A stretch of 64,000 bases of DNA from Pedobacter suwonensis. Its GTDB lineage: Bacteria; Bacteroidota; Bacteroidia; Sphingobacteriales; Sphingobacteriaceae. Shown here piece after piece: positions 10,928 to 22,711 of the stretch (its first letter is position 1; each line of letters begins with the position of its first letter). Location of the stretch: assembly GCF_900111825.1 (NCBI RefSeq), contig NZ_FOJM01000004.1:246197-310196 (forward strand), written 5' to 3'. The notes beneath the pieces are model-generated. The model saw only the letters and a list, made by a program, of their open reading frames with translations, had not been told where the DNA came from and ran no database searches. The translations under genes and the position numbers were made by a program.

Positions 10928-10970
10928 AATGATTGTGATTAGTTATTTCAATTCTCTAATTTTAATCATT
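10928..10970 (+). promoter_or_regulatory. Interrupted palindrome upstream of katG, possible regulator site
   Basis: AATGATT-N3-ATTAG-N13-CTAAT-N3-AATCATT is symmetric at all 12 arm positions on each side and ends 51 bases before the katG start. Two half-site pairs with a spacer resemble sites bound by tetrameric regulators such as OxyR. Which regulator uses it is not shown, and AT-rich DNA raises the chance background. Confidence 0.4.
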
Positions 10971-10976
10971 GGTTAA

Positions 10977-13301
<2,325 letters not shown>

Positions 13302-13314
13302 AAATCAAAGTTTA

Positions 13315-13464
13315 AGAGCCTGTTTAGAAACAAAATCAAATTAATTGTATGTCAGTCTGAGCGTAGTCGAAGACGCTTCAACACATTAATAAAAGTAATC
13401 CAATTGCGCTTAGCGTAACAGCAAAATGCTTTGTAATATTTGCTTTAAATTTTAAACAGGCTCT
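13315..13464. repeat. 150-bp MITE-like element with 12-bp terminal inverted repeats
   Basis: AGAGCCTGTTTA (13315-13326) is perfectly inverted as TAAACAGGCTCT (13453-13464). The interior has GTCAGTCTGAGCGTAG and a CATTAATAAAAG segment shared with the units starting at 3649 and 5515. It has no coding capacity. Confidence 0.75.
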
Positions 13465-13828
13465 AAAGAATTTTTGCTATGCCCCTAAAAAGTTAGATAC
13501 TTTCCGGGGCATTTTAATGATGTAAAAAACAGTTTTGAGTTTTTTCTTTTCTTTAAAATCTCGAAAATTTATTAGCTTTGTCATATTCCTGATGAATATC
13601 TTTTTAATGTTTAGGAATTATGACAGGATATATCTACATATCATCCCCTTCACAAATTGCCTGACAGGCGATAATTTGCTGTAATTTGTTTTTAATTTGA
13701 TTGAATGCCTCAATGGCTGTTCAGTTTATATTATACAATATTTTAATTTTCAGAAGAAGGGGTATATCCTTAATCAAGGATGAATAGCGACCCTCATTCA
13801 TTTTTAAAGAAAATTTAATGGAAGTCCG
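13465..13828. other. Gene-free stretch upstream of the 242-aa gene
   Basis: The stretch is AT-rich. AGTTAGATACTTTCCGGGGC at about 13490 follows the MITE end. No promoter of the TAnnTTTG type or RNA gene was recognised. Confidence 0.4.
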
Positions 13829-14557
13829 ATGGACACATACGAATTGCCGTGTAGAATTAGGACTTCACGGCAGAAAAAACGGTTGGTAAAGACAGACCGT
13901 GACAAACAATTAATAAAATTAAGTAAAAGAAGATCCGAACTTTGTAAGCAAATAAGAGCGCTGCCCAAGGTCCTTCTTGAAAAACCTTATCAAAGTGGTT
14001 GGAAAAGATATTTTGTACTCAGATCTGATATTGCAGTGAGCACAAGGGCTGAATTTTATGCAACATTACTTGCGAAGATCAATACGGTTGAATACCATCA
14101 CGATAAAACATTTAAAAGGAAAAAGCGCCGTAAAGGAAGATATGGCTATGAAATTAAAAAGCAATCGCTTCGGGTACTTACACCATATTTATGGGAAAGT
14201 AGCAATTTAGGTCTCACCGAACAGGAAAAAGCGTGTTTTAGTCAGGTTGAATTTTACAATGTTAAAACCCGCGAGCAAGAAATCAGATATGTTTTTACCG
14301 AGCCTTGGCGGTATAGCTTAAAAATTGCACCACACATGATCACACACAAAAAATTATTAGATACGGAACTTGTTAGTGAGGCTGATCTTATCGAAAACCA
14401 AATTAAGTGTAATAATTTGGGTGGTCGTATACATGTATTAACCAACGGAAGGAAATATAACTTCTGGCGAAAGTACACATCTTTGGCAAAATACGATATG
14501 ATGACGAAAATTCCTAAGTATAGATCTAAAGAAACATATTTAGAATTAGATTTTTAA
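13829..14557 (+). CDS. Unrecognised basic 242-aa protein
   Basis: No family was recognised. The protein is rich in Lys and Arg, with basic clusters at residues 10-40 (RTSRQKKRLVK, KLSKRRSELCKQ) and 96-112 (KTFKRKKRRKGRYGYEIKK). It has no signal peptide and no membrane segment. Aromatic and hydrophobic residues are spread as in a folded globular protein (LRVLTPYLWESSNLGLTEQEK; YVFTEPWRYSLKIAPHMITHKKLLD), so it is likely a real gene rather than a chance frame. The basic charge suggests nucleic acid binding, but this is only inference. It stands alone between a MITE-like element and a hairpin at 14665. The ATG at 13829 is the first in frame; no strong ribosome-binding site is seen. Confidence 0.65.
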   Translation: MDTYELPCRIRTSRQKKRLVKTDRDKQLIKLSKRRSELCKQIRALPKVLLEKPYQSGWKRYFVLRSDIAVSTRAEFYATLLAKINTVEYHHDKTFKRKKRRKGRYGYEIKKQSLRVLTPYLWESSNLGLTEQEKACFSQVEFYNVKTREQEIRYVFTEPWRYSLKIAPHMITHKKLLDTELVSEADLIENQIKCNNLGGRIHVLTNGRKYNFWRKYTSLAKYDMMTKIPKYRSKETYLELDF

Positions 14558-15221
14558 AAATTTAAAAAATAATTAAAACAATTCCCAAACTCATTTGTCT
14601 TATAGTCTCATTAGTTTGTTTGGTTTAGTTTTATTCTGTGGATGCAAATAAAACAAAATAATTGGCCTCATAGAAATATGAGGCTTTCTAGTTTATATAC
14701 ATTGCCTATCCGGTCGCAACATTGTCTATGTTGATACTTCTCTTCAAAAAAAATAATAGACTTTACTCAATAAGCTAATTTTTTTTATCAAATTCTTAAG
14801 AATACGCCTAAATATTTGAGGTTTAATTGTTTAAGATGCAGTGGTTTCTCATTCACCTGAAATATTCAGTCAAAAATTTCAGCTTTTGTCAAAGTAATTA
14901 TACCGTAATTTAATTTATACGATAATGTATTTCTAGTGTCCGAAACAATATTCTTGATTTCTTAATAAAATACTTATTATTGAATACATAAAACGATTTA
15001 TGAATAACCGAATATAACGATGAGCTGATGGCGTTATTGTACCCTGTGCGCAGTATATGTCTGTGTAGTTTGCTTTTGTGTAGTTTTAATCCATTTATAT
15101 GGGAGCTCCTATTACAAAATTGCTTACTTAAGCCGTCTGATTGAAAGAATTGATAAAGCGTTTTAGCTGCTAGCAGTAGAAATTTTACACTATTAACTAA
15201 CCATTTACTAAACCTAAACGA
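14558..15221. other. Gene-free stretch upstream of the SusC/SusD pair
   Basis: Apart from the hairpin at 14665-14684 nothing definite is seen. TGTAGTTTGC near 15066 is one base short of the TAnnTTTG promoter box. The leader before the SusC start is probably long. Confidence 0.4.
14665..14689 (+). terminator. Weak terminator-like hairpin after the 242-aa gene
   Basis: GCCTCAT (14665-14671) pairs with ATGAGGC (14678-14684), followed by TTTCT. The T tract is short, so efficiency is doubtful. Confidence 0.45.
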
Positions 15222-18200
15222 ATGAAAATCAATCTACTCAAGATTTCGGGGCTTTCTGCGCTTTTTCTGCTGAATAGTCCTGCTTTTTCGATGAATCCGG
15301 TTGTTGAAAAACCCAAGGGGTTTTCCGGCCCTAACTTGTCTCTGGTACATATTCAAAATCGAAAAGTAATTACAGGCATCGTATTAGACGAAAAAAATAT
15401 GCCTATCCCTGGAGTTGGCATCAAAAACCTTTCGTCAGGTAAAACTGCAGTAACTGATGACACAGGTAAATTCAGCATTGAGGCCAATGTAAACGATGTG
15501 ATCCGTTTTTCTTATGTTGGCTATCAAAATAAGGATGTTACAGTAGGGAGCGAAGCCAACATCAGCGTTAAAATGACACCTGCTGAAGCCAATAAGTTAG
15601 ATGAGGTGGTGGTAATTGGTTATGGATCGGTGAAAAAAACCGACCTGACGGGGTCTGTTGGTGTGGTTAAAGCAAGTGAACTTCAGGAACGTCCGTCTTC
15701 ATCCCTCAACCAGGCATTAGCCGGCCGTATCTCCGGGGTACAGGTAAATACCAACTCAGGCCGGCCTGGCGGACAAACCAATATCAAAATCCGTGGATTT
15801 AGTTCAATCAATACGAGTAACAATCCTCTTTATGTGGTAGATGGCGTGGCTTTGCCGGTGGGCTCGCAAACACAGAATAGTAATGCCATTGATTACATCA
15901 ATCCAAGCGATATCGCTTCAGTAGAGGTGCTAAAAGATGCTTCTTCTACGGCCATATACGGCGCAAGAGGAGCAAACGGGGTAATTTTAATTACCACTAA
16001 AAAAGGAACTGCAAATGCCCAGCGCATTACCTATGATGCAGATTTTGGCATAAATACCCTAGCCGCACACCATGTTAAGATGCTTGATGCTTTTGAGTAT
16101 GTAAAAGTGCAGGACCTCGCTTATGAAAATATCAAAGTTTACGATCCCGTAGGTTGGGCAGCAGGAAGTTATGCCTCTACGCCTGTTCCCAAGGCTGCCA
16201 GAATTGCTTTACCTCAGTTTTTTGATAGCAATGGAAATCCATTATATAATACGGATTGGTTAAAAGAATCTACCCAGAACAAACTTTCGCAAAATCATCA
16301 GCTGGGTTTTACCGGTGGAAACGAAAATAATACTTATGGTGTTTTTGCGGGTTATCGCAATGACCAGGGACTTTTACTAAACTCTTATTTAAAACGTTAT
16401 TCGGGCCGGTTTAATTTCGATAGTAAAATTAAACCCTGGTTAAAGGTAGGCGGTAATTTGAGCTACAATAATCAAGATGAAAACATTGTCGATCAGGGAA
16501 CGGGCGGCCTAAATTCAGTGCGTATGATTACAGAAGCATTCCCTTTTCTACCCATTAAACTGGCTGATGGCAAATGGGGCGATAATAAACTGATTCCATG
16601 GGCAGAAGGAGGCTCCAATCCGGTACATATTTTAACCGATCAAAAATATGGCATGGTTACCCAAACGGCTTTGGGAAGTATTTATTCTACCATTAGCTTT
16701 AGCAAAGATTTAGAGTTCCGTACCCAATTAGGAGCCAATATTGTGAGCCGTAACATTAATGAATACAATGCCAAACAATTATACGGTATCTCTGACGGGC
16801 AGAATGGAACAGCGAACGTAACCAACGATCGAGAAACCTTCTGGTCATTGGAAAACTATTTAACCTATAACAAACGTTTTGCCGAATCGCATGCCATTAA
16901 TGCATTATTAGGGATCTCGTGGCAAGCGACCAACTTCTTTAGCAATACCAGTCATGCTGAGAATTTTGTAACCGATTTTTATGGAAACAATAACATGGGC
17001 TCCGGAAGTAAATCGATTACAGTAGGCTCCAGTCGTAACAGATCGGCCTTTAATTCTTATTTTGGCAGGTTAAACTATGCCTTTAAAGATAAATACCTGG
17101 TTACTTTTACAGGCAGGGTAGATGGATCATCCAAATTCGGAGAGAACCATAAATTCGCCTTTTTCCCTTCGGCAGCATTGGCCTGGAAAGCCTCAGATGA
17201 AGATTTTCTTAAGGGAAACAAAACCATCTCTAACTTAAAACTAAGAACCAGTTATGGTTTAAGCGGTAACTCAGAACTGCCAGCCTATCAGTCGTTGGCT
17301 ACATTGGTGAATAATGCCGCTATTATTAACGATAGCAGGGTAACGGGTATCGGTATTGGCCGGTTGGCCAATCCAGACCTGGTTTGGGAAAAAACAGCAC
17401 AGGTTGATGCAGGTTTAGAGTTAGGCTTGTTTAACAACCGCATTAATTTAGAAGCCGATCTTTATTATAGAAAAACAACCGATATGTTATTGGATGCCCC
17501 GGTTCCGCGTACCACAGGATACGCGGTGATCAGAAAAAATATCGGATCGATGCAGAACAAAGGTTTAGATTTAGGGATCAATACGGTAAACGTACAAACT
17601 GATAATTTTACCTGGAAAACCAGTTTTAATATTTCCCTTAACCGCAACAAGGTACTTTCTTTAGCCACTCCTGATGATATTTTTGGTGTGGGTAACCCAA
17701 ATTTCACCAATCAAACGGGTATTATCAGGGTAGGTGAGCCGGTAGGATCATTCTGGGGGCTGGTACGTTTAGGCACCTGGAGCGAGGCCGAAAGGGCAGA
17801 AGCAGCTAAATTTGTGAGTTACCGTGGTGGTAAAACCTTGCTTCCGGGCGACATCAAATATTTGGATGTAAACGGTGATCATGCCATTACCGATGCCGAT
17901 CGCCAGATTATTGGCAACGGAATGCCAAAAGGCTGGGGATCCTTTGGTAACTCATTTCGCTATAAAAACTTAGAACTGATTGTGGAACTGCAATACTCTT
18001 ATGGCAATGATGTGTTGAATATGACCCATCACTCGGGTGAAGACAGACAGGTACAGGCCAATAGTTTTGCCAGCGTATTAAATGCCTGGACTCCGCAGAA
18101 TCAAAATACACCGATCGCCGCCATCAGGGATCAGGCTGCGGGATATGTAACCAATGTAGATACGCACTGGTTGGAAGATGGCTCTTTCATCCGCGGCAAA

Positions 18201-18422
18201 AACCTGTTGCTGGGTTATACTTTTGATAAAGCACTTGTTGAAAAATTACGCTTAAGCAAACTACGTGTTTATACATCTGTTCAGAATTTCTTCCTGGCAA
18301 CCAAGTACACGGGTAACGACCCTGAGGTAACTACCTACGGAAATGCATTTGCACAAGGTCAGACATTTTTCGATTATCCAAAGCCAACTACTTTCATGGT
18401 AGGCTTAAACATTGGATTATAA
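15222..18422 (+). CDS. SusC/RagA-family TonB-linked outer-membrane transporter
   Basis: The 1066-aa protein has a signal sequence, an N-terminal carboxypeptidase-regulatory-like domain (residues about 48-125; ITGIVLDEKNMPIPGVGI, FSYVGYQNKDV), then the plug with the SusC signature DEVVVIGYGSVKKTDLTGSV, the IRGFSSINTSNNPLYVVDGV segment and SVEVLKDASSTAIYGARGANGVI, followed by a 22-strand barrel. SusC proteins import oligosaccharides or peptides with energy from TonB. Its SusD partner follows after 25 bases. No glycoside hydrolase, peptidase or regulator is adjacent, so the substrate cannot be predicted. Confidence 0.95.
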   Translation: MKINLLKISGLSALFLLNSPAFSMNPVVEKPKGFSGPNLSLVHIQNRKVITGIVLDEKNMPIPGVGIKNLSSGKTAVTDDTGKFSIEANVNDVIRFSYVGYQNKDVTVGSEANISVKMTPAEANKLDEVVVIGYGSVKKTDLTGSVGVVKASELQERPSSSLNQALAGRISGVQVNTNSGRPGGQTNIKIRGFSSINTSNNPLYVVDGVALPVGSQTQNSNAIDYINPSDIASVEVLKDASSTAIYGARGANGVILITTKKGTANAQRITYDADFGINTLAAHHVKMLDAFEYVKVQDLAYENIKVYDPVGWAAGSYASTPVPKAARIALPQFFDSNGNPLYNTDWLKESTQNKLSQNHQLGFTGGNENNTYGVFAGYRNDQGLLLNSYLKRYSGRFNFDSKIKPWLKVGGNLSYNNQDENIVDQGTGGLNSVRMITEAFPFLPIKLADGKWGDNKLIPWAEGGSNPVHILTDQKYGMVTQTALGSIYSTISFSKDLEFRTQLGANIVSRNINEYNAKQLYGISDGQNGTANVTNDRETFWSLENYLTYNKRFAESHAINALLGISWQATNFFSNTSHAENFVTDFYGNNNMGSGSKSITVGSSRNRSAFNSYFGRLNYAFKDKYLVTFTGRVDGSSKFGENHKFAFFPSAALAWKASDEDFLKGNKTISNLKLRTSYGLSGNSELPAYQSLATLVNNAAIINDSRVTGIGIGRLANPDLVWEKTAQVDAGLELGLFNNRINLEADLYYRKTTDMLLDAPVPRTTGYAVIRKNIGSMQNKGLDLGINTVNVQTDNFTWKTSFNISLNRNKVLSLATPDDIFGVGNPNFTNQTGIIRVGEPVGSFWGLVRLGTWSEAERAEAAKFVSYRGGKTLLPGDIKYLDVNGDHAITDADRQIIGNGMPKGWGSFGNSFRYKNLELIVELQYSYGNDVLNMTHHSGEDRQVQANSFASVLNAWTPQNQNTPIAAIRDQAAGYVTNVDTHWLEDGSFIRGKNLLLGYTFDKALVEKLRLSKLRVYTSVQNFFLATKYTGNDPEVTTYGNAFAQGQTFFDYPKPTTFMVGLNIGL

Positions 18423-18447
18423 ATATTAAAAAAGAAAGGATATTAAC

Positions 18448-20004
18448 ATGAAAATCAACATAAGAAATATCGCTGTTTTGTTTTTGCTGAGCGGCGCTAT
18501 CATCGGGAATTCGGGATGTAAGAAATTTTTAGATGAAACAGATCCCACCAATCTTTCACCAAATAGTTTTTATACTTTGCCCGAACACGCAGAAGCAGGT
18601 ATTGCTGCTGTTTATGCAGAGCTTCGGTTTATAGGGAATGGTGCGGGTATTTATTCCAACAACTGGCAGATGCTTGATGCGCCAACGGGCATACAGTCAA
18701 CCGAAACTGCACAAAACTCCGATCTGAACAATTTGTATTCACTCATTTATGACGGTACAAATCTGCATGTTAACCAAAACTGGAACGGACTTTATAAAGT
18801 AATAGCACAAGCTAATCTGGTGTTAGATAAAGTTCCGGGTATTAATCCAATGGATAATGCGCAGAAAAAAAGAATTTTGGGAGAGGCTGCGTTTGTCCGT
18901 GCCTGGGCCTATTTTTACCTGGTGCGTTTATGGGGCGACGTGCCTTTAATTACTAAGCCAGTTACCAGTCCTAATGATCCTAATTTTGCGCCTTCCCGTA
19001 CACCACAGGAACAGGTTTACAAATTGATTGTTGATGACCTGGTTGCTGCAGAAGCCGCCGGCTTGCCTTATACGGATGCCAGCGGACGTGTTTCTACAGC
19101 AGCAATTAAAACTGAACTGGCAAAAGTATATCTGACCATGGCCGGGCAACCCCTTAACAAAGGAGCAGCTTATTATAGATTAGCTGCGGATAAAGCCAAA
19201 GAGGTAATTGATTATTCAGCAGGAAATCCATCATCACTTGGCTTGTTTACCAATTACGGAGCGCTGCATGATGCAAAGAATGACAATAAAGTAGAGCATT
19301 TGTTTGGAATCCAGTACAATGATGCTGCCGGATCGGGGAACCCCTTACAGTCATCTTATTTACCTTTGCACCAGCCATTGGTTTCTAAAATTGATGGAAT
19401 TGGAACGGCTATTCCGACTACAAGTTTTTATGGTTCGTATGAGGCGGGAGATTTAAGGGCTAAAAACCGGGAAGGTTATTTCTTTACCGATTATTATACA
19501 GATGGATTTAAAATGCCGTTGATTAACCGTGGTAAGCCATATATTTTTAAACACTTCGATCTGATTGCTAACGGAACACTAGGCGTAGAAGGTACCAGCA
19601 GAAGTGATCTGAATATTCCACAGATTCGTTATGCAGAAACCTTGTTGATTTATGCCGAAGCACAGAACAGGGCAGATGGTAGCCCGAATGTTGCTGCCTA
19701 TGCTGCGGTAAATGCCATACGTAAGAGGGCCCAACTGACTGATCTTGTGGGTTTGAACCAAACACAGTTTGAAGAAGCGGTGTGGAGAGAACGCTGGCAC
19801 GAGTTATGTTACGAGGGGATTATCTGGTTTGATATGGTCCGTTTGCGTAAAGTGTACAATGAAACCACCAATGGTTTTGATAATTTTGTCGGACACATTA
19901 ATAAAAGTGTAAACCAACCATTGCAAACCAAACATTTGCTGTTCCCGATCCCTACTCCTGAAATCAAGAATAATCCTAACCTGACGCCAAATCCAGGTTA
20001 TTAG
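18448..20004 (+). CDS. SusD/RagB-family surface lipoprotein
   Basis: The 518-aa protein has a lipoprotein signal with the acylated Cys at residue 24 (GNSGCKKFLDE). The SusD helices are present (FVRAWAYFYLVRLWGDVPLI, TAAIKTELAKVYLTMAGQP, IRYAETLLIYAEAQNRADG, AVWRERWHELCYEG) and the C-terminus LFPIPTPEIKNNPNLTPNPGY is typical. It binds substrate at the cell surface and forms the lid of the preceding SusC channel, with which it is co-transcribed. The operon ends with a strong terminator right after this gene, which confirms that the SusC/SusD pair is a two-gene unit. Confidence 0.95.
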   Translation: MKINIRNIAVLFLLSGAIIGNSGCKKFLDETDPTNLSPNSFYTLPEHAEAGIAAVYAELRFIGNGAGIYSNNWQMLDAPTGIQSTETAQNSDLNNLYSLIYDGTNLHVNQNWNGLYKVIAQANLVLDKVPGINPMDNAQKKRILGEAAFVRAWAYFYLVRLWGDVPLITKPVTSPNDPNFAPSRTPQEQVYKLIVDDLVAAEAAGLPYTDASGRVSTAAIKTELAKVYLTMAGQPLNKGAAYYRLAADKAKEVIDYSAGNPSSLGLFTNYGALHDAKNDNKVEHLFGIQYNDAAGSGNPLQSSYLPLHQPLVSKIDGIGTAIPTTSFYGSYEAGDLRAKNREGYFFTDYYTDGFKMPLINRGKPYIFKHFDLIANGTLGVEGTSRSDLNIPQIRYAETLLIYAEAQNRADGSPNVAAYAAVNAIRKRAQLTDLVGLNQTQFEEAVWRERWHELCYEGIIWFDMVRLRKVYNETTNGFDNFVGHINKSVNQPLQTKHLLFPIPTPEIKNNPNLTPNPGY

Positions 20005-20055
20005 CAGTTATAGGATGGTCGCCGTAACACTGACCATCAATAATTTTCAACAGAA

Positions 20056-20087
20056 ACGGGTGTCCGATATTCGGATACCTGTTTTTT
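20056..20087 (+). terminator. Rho-independent terminator of the SusC/SusD operon
   Basis: A 12-base-pair stem is formed by 20056-20067 and 20071-20082 (ACGGGTGTCCGA against TCGGATACCTGT, with G-U pairs), followed by a run of T. Confidence 0.8.
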
Positions 20088-20293
20088 GCTTGGAGGGGTA
20101 GACTATTAAACCAAACCATATAACCAGCGAATGGTTGCGCTTATGGCAATCGTTAAAATGAGTAAAAAATAAAAAGGCTGAAAGGATTTTTTTTAATTAA
20201 TTAGGCTTATTTTTGCAGCAAATTATAGAACCACACAGGAGATCAAAAATTCCTGTGCACCTCGACAACCATTTGAAAGTTAATATTTAATCC

Positions 20294-20791
20294 ATGACAA
20301 ACGACAAAAAAGAAATATTCGAAAGCGTAGCGCAACGTTTAAAAATTGAAGGTTTTAATGTAGTAAATCGCGATGAAACCCGTCCTTGGGGTGGTTTCTT
20401 TGTAATAGATGAAGCGCAGGCACAACAATTTGCAGATACTTATTTTGATGGATTAAATGTTGAAGACCTTAAAATTGGTGGTAAATTAAGTCCGAAAATC
20501 TTAATCGTTGCGCCAAATACACGCCTGTCATGGCAATATCACCACCGCAGAGCAGAAATCTGGCAAGTGGTTACCGGCACGGTCGGCATCAAAACCAGCC
20601 AGACTGATGAAGAAGGTGAAGTAAAAAAATACGCACCAAAAGATCAGATTAAATTACAACAAGGTGAACGCCACCGTTTAATCGGTTTAGAAGATTGGGG
20701 AGTAGTTGCTGAGATTTGGCAACATACCGATGCTTCAAACCCATCAGACGAAAGCGATATCGTACGCGTTCAAGACGATTTCGGTAGATAA
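20294..20791 (+). CDS. Cupin protein, type II mannose-6-phosphate isomerase / phosphoheptose isomerase-like
   Basis: The 165-aa cytoplasmic protein is a single cupin domain of the type that forms the C-terminal half of bifunctional mannose-6-phosphate isomerases. ETRPWGGFFVIDEA opens the domain; the metal-binding cupin motif is APNTRLSWQYHHRRAEIWQV with the His pair and Glu, and the second motif is KLQQGERHRLIGLEDWGVVAEIW. In Bacteroidota such genes are often named phosphoheptose isomerase by sequence, but the activity is not established from motifs alone. It has an own TATTTTTG box at 20208-20215 and a small hairpin in its leader (20234-20257), and a strong terminator after it, so it is a single-gene unit. 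Confidence 0.75.
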   Translation: MTNDKKEIFESVAQRLKIEGFNVVNRDETRPWGGFFVIDEAQAQQFADTYFDGLNVEDLKIGGKLSPKILIVAPNTRLSWQYHHRRAEIWQVVTGTVGIKTSQTDEEGEVKKYAPKDQIKLQQGERHRLIGLEDWGVVAEIWQHTDASNPSDESDIVRVQDDFGR

Positions 20792-20801
20792 TAAAATAAT
20801 A

Positions 20802-20845
20802 AAACATTATCCTGTTCCACGTTTCAGAACAGGATAATGTTTCTC
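20802..20845 (+). terminator. Strong terminator after the cupin gene
   Basis: A perfect 16-base-pair stem (20802-20817 with 20827-20842) closes a nine-base loop; T-rich sequence follows and an A run precedes it, so it may work in both directions. Confidence 0.85.
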
Positions 20846-20929
20846 TAAACGTTTAGGCCAGTATAGTTTTTGTACGGTATGAAAACTAAAGGTCTTAAAG
20901 CTACGTTTATATAGTATACACACTCATAC

Positions 20930-21658
20930 ATGATTATCCTCATTTTTTTTCTTTGCCATTGGTTTTTATCCCTGTTTAGCCAAACCTTTTTCCTTCACCG
21001 TTACTCTTCACATAAGATGTTTAAAATGGAGCGTTTTTGGGAGCGGTTTTTCTATCTGGTATTACTGATCTCGCAAGGTTCATCATTTTTAAACCCGCGG
21101 GCTTATGCCATCCTGCATAGGATGCACCATGCCTATAGTGATACCGAAAAGGATCCACATTCTCCACATTTTTTTAAAGATGTTTTCGGGATGATGATTG
21201 CAACAAAGAACATGTACATGAATTACCTGAAATATAAAATACAGCCTGAACCAGCTTTCCAGGGAAATTATCCTGAATGGCCATTGGTTGATAAGATCGG
21301 AAATTCATGGGCCTGGAGAATTGCATGTGGGTTGTTTTATATCGGTTTTTACATTGCTTTTGCCAATTACTGGTGGATGTATTTACTGTTACCGATCCAT
21401 TTTTTAATGGGCCCATTACATGGGGCAATTGTAAACTGGTGTGGACATAAGTATGGTTATTCAAACCATGATAATGAGGATCATAGTAAAAACTCCTTAC
21501 CCTGGGATTTTTTATTGATGGGCGAGCTTTTTCAGAACAACCACCACAAAAAACCAAATAGTCCAAATTTTGCTACTAAATGGTGGGAGTTTGATCCAAC
21601 CTATCCGGTAATGAAAGTATTGCACTGGATGAAGATTATCAAAATCAGAAAGGTTTAA
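20930..21658 (+). CDS. Membrane fatty acid desaturase (acyl-CoA/phospholipid desaturase family)
   Basis: The 242-aa integral membrane protein has the three His boxes of di-iron desaturases: HRYSSH (residues 24-29), HRMHH (63-67) and [12 protein letters not shown] (near residue 204), plus [13 protein letters not shown] between. Hydrophobic segments at the N-terminus, near residues 40-55 and at about 130-165 place the metal sites on the cytoplasmic side. The family (OLE1/stearoyl-CoA desaturase type) introduces a cis double bond using oxygen. It is shorter than the usual 290-320 residues but has all boxes. It precedes a cluster of fatty-acid-modifying genes, to which it could supply unsaturated chains. 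Confidence 0.88.
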   Translation: MIILIFFLCHWFLSLFSQTFFLHRYSSHKMFKMERFWERFFYLVLLISQGSSFLNPRAYAILHRMHHAYSDTEKDPHSPHFFKDVFGMMIATKNMYMNYLKYKIQPEPAFQGNYPEWPLVDKIGNSWAWRIACGLFYIGFYIAFANYWWMYLLLPIHFLMGPLHGAIVNWCGHKYGYSNHDNEDHSKNSLPWDFLLMGELFQNNHHKKPNSPNFATKWWEFDPTYPVMKVLHWMKIIKIRKV

Positions 21659-22292
21659 AGCCTATATTCGATATTCCATGGTCTGTGTCTCACAGACCAT
21701 TAAAGATTTCTTTTTCCACTGCTGTCTGTTAATTAAACCTGACAGCAGTGAAAATCCTTTTTGTTGGCAGTAACTTTCAAATACACTGTCATGCTGAGGT
21801 ACGAAGCATCTGCAAGCTATGAAAAACATACCAGCACAAAGTATTATAGCACCCCACAAAGATTGAAGCACCCGCTTGCAGTACGGACTGGAAATGGCAG
21901 GACTATGTTAACCGAAACGAACAGAATCTTGCTTTCTCATAAAAACGTATTTATTTTTTGTCACGGAAACACGGAGCATATCCTGCGCTTGATCAACCCT
22001 GGGGTATAATTTATGAAATAAAAATAAATGGCAGGATAACTTAATAGTAAATAAAATTTCCTCTGATTATCGTCATTACGAGAAGGCTTTTTCAGCCGAC
22101 GAAGGAATCTTTTATGGCAAGGATTAATGGTATGAAAGATTGCTTCGTCGTTCCTCCTCGCAATGACCGTCGTGTTAATGGAGCCTGTCAATGGTAGCGG
22201 AGTCGAAGGGTAAAGGCAAGGGTTTTACCATAAAATCTTTTTTGCCTATCTTAACGTATATATTCCAATCTGTTTCAAAACTTAACTATCAT
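21659..22292. other. Repeat-filled gap between the desaturase and lipid cluster
   Basis: No credible gene. It holds a hairpin ATGGTCTGTG/CACAGACCAT (21678-21700), a second hairpin with arms CACTGCTGTC/GACAGCAGTG (about 21718-21751), and an inverted pair GTCATTACGAGAAGGC... / ...CCTCCTCGCAATGAC (about 22072-22167) of the same family as 3772 and 5638. Confidence 0.6.
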
Positions 22293-22628
22293 ATGATCAA
22301 CCTCCTCAAATTTATTTTCTCCGCACTGTTGGTTTTTATGTGTTATAAAGTAATCAGCACTTCGTTAGAAAGTAACCTTTTCGAACAATGGAATTTCCTG
22401 GGCAGCATTCCGTGGATGCGTGCTACCCTCTGGGATTTTTATGCCAACATCTTTATTATTACACTTTGGATGTTTTATAAAGAAAAAAGCATTATTCTTA
22501 AAATCTCTATTGCTATTTTGTTCGTATGTTTAGGCAGCATTGCAACCCTGGCTTATGTTTTAGTGTATTTATTTAAACTAAAAGATGGTGATGGTGTTAA
22601 GGAATTACTTTTAAAACGTGAGGTGTAA
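22293..22628 (+). CDS. DUF1475-like small integral membrane protein
   Basis: From the ATG at 22293 the product has 111 residues with three hydrophobic segments (LLKFIFSALLVFMCYKVI, ATLWDFYANIFIITLWMFY, ILKISIAILFVCLGSIATLA). The arrangement and the segments WNFLGSIPWMRATLWDF and YVLVYLF match proteins of the DUF1475 type; function unknown. An in-frame start 102 bases upstream would add 34 residues derived from repeat sequence and was not used. The gene lies 83 bases ahead of the DUF1295 gene and probably belongs to the same lipid-modification operon. Confidence 0.7.
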   Translation: MINLLKFIFSALLVFMCYKVISTSLESNLFEQWNFLGSIPWMRATLWDFYANIFIITLWMFYKEKSIILKISIAILFVCLGSIATLAYVLVYLFKLKDGDGVKELLLKREV

Positions 22629-22711
22629 GATTTAGGTTGCAGAATGGCTTAACGGTTTTTCTTAGCAAAGCTAACTGGCTTTTTTGCCTTAAACCTTTTT
22701 ACTTTAAACTT

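Noticed and set aside
22191..22292. Longer N-terminus for the DUF1475-like gene
   Set aside because: The added 34 codons derive from the intergenic repeat area, and the first membrane helix starts immediately after the ATG at 22293.
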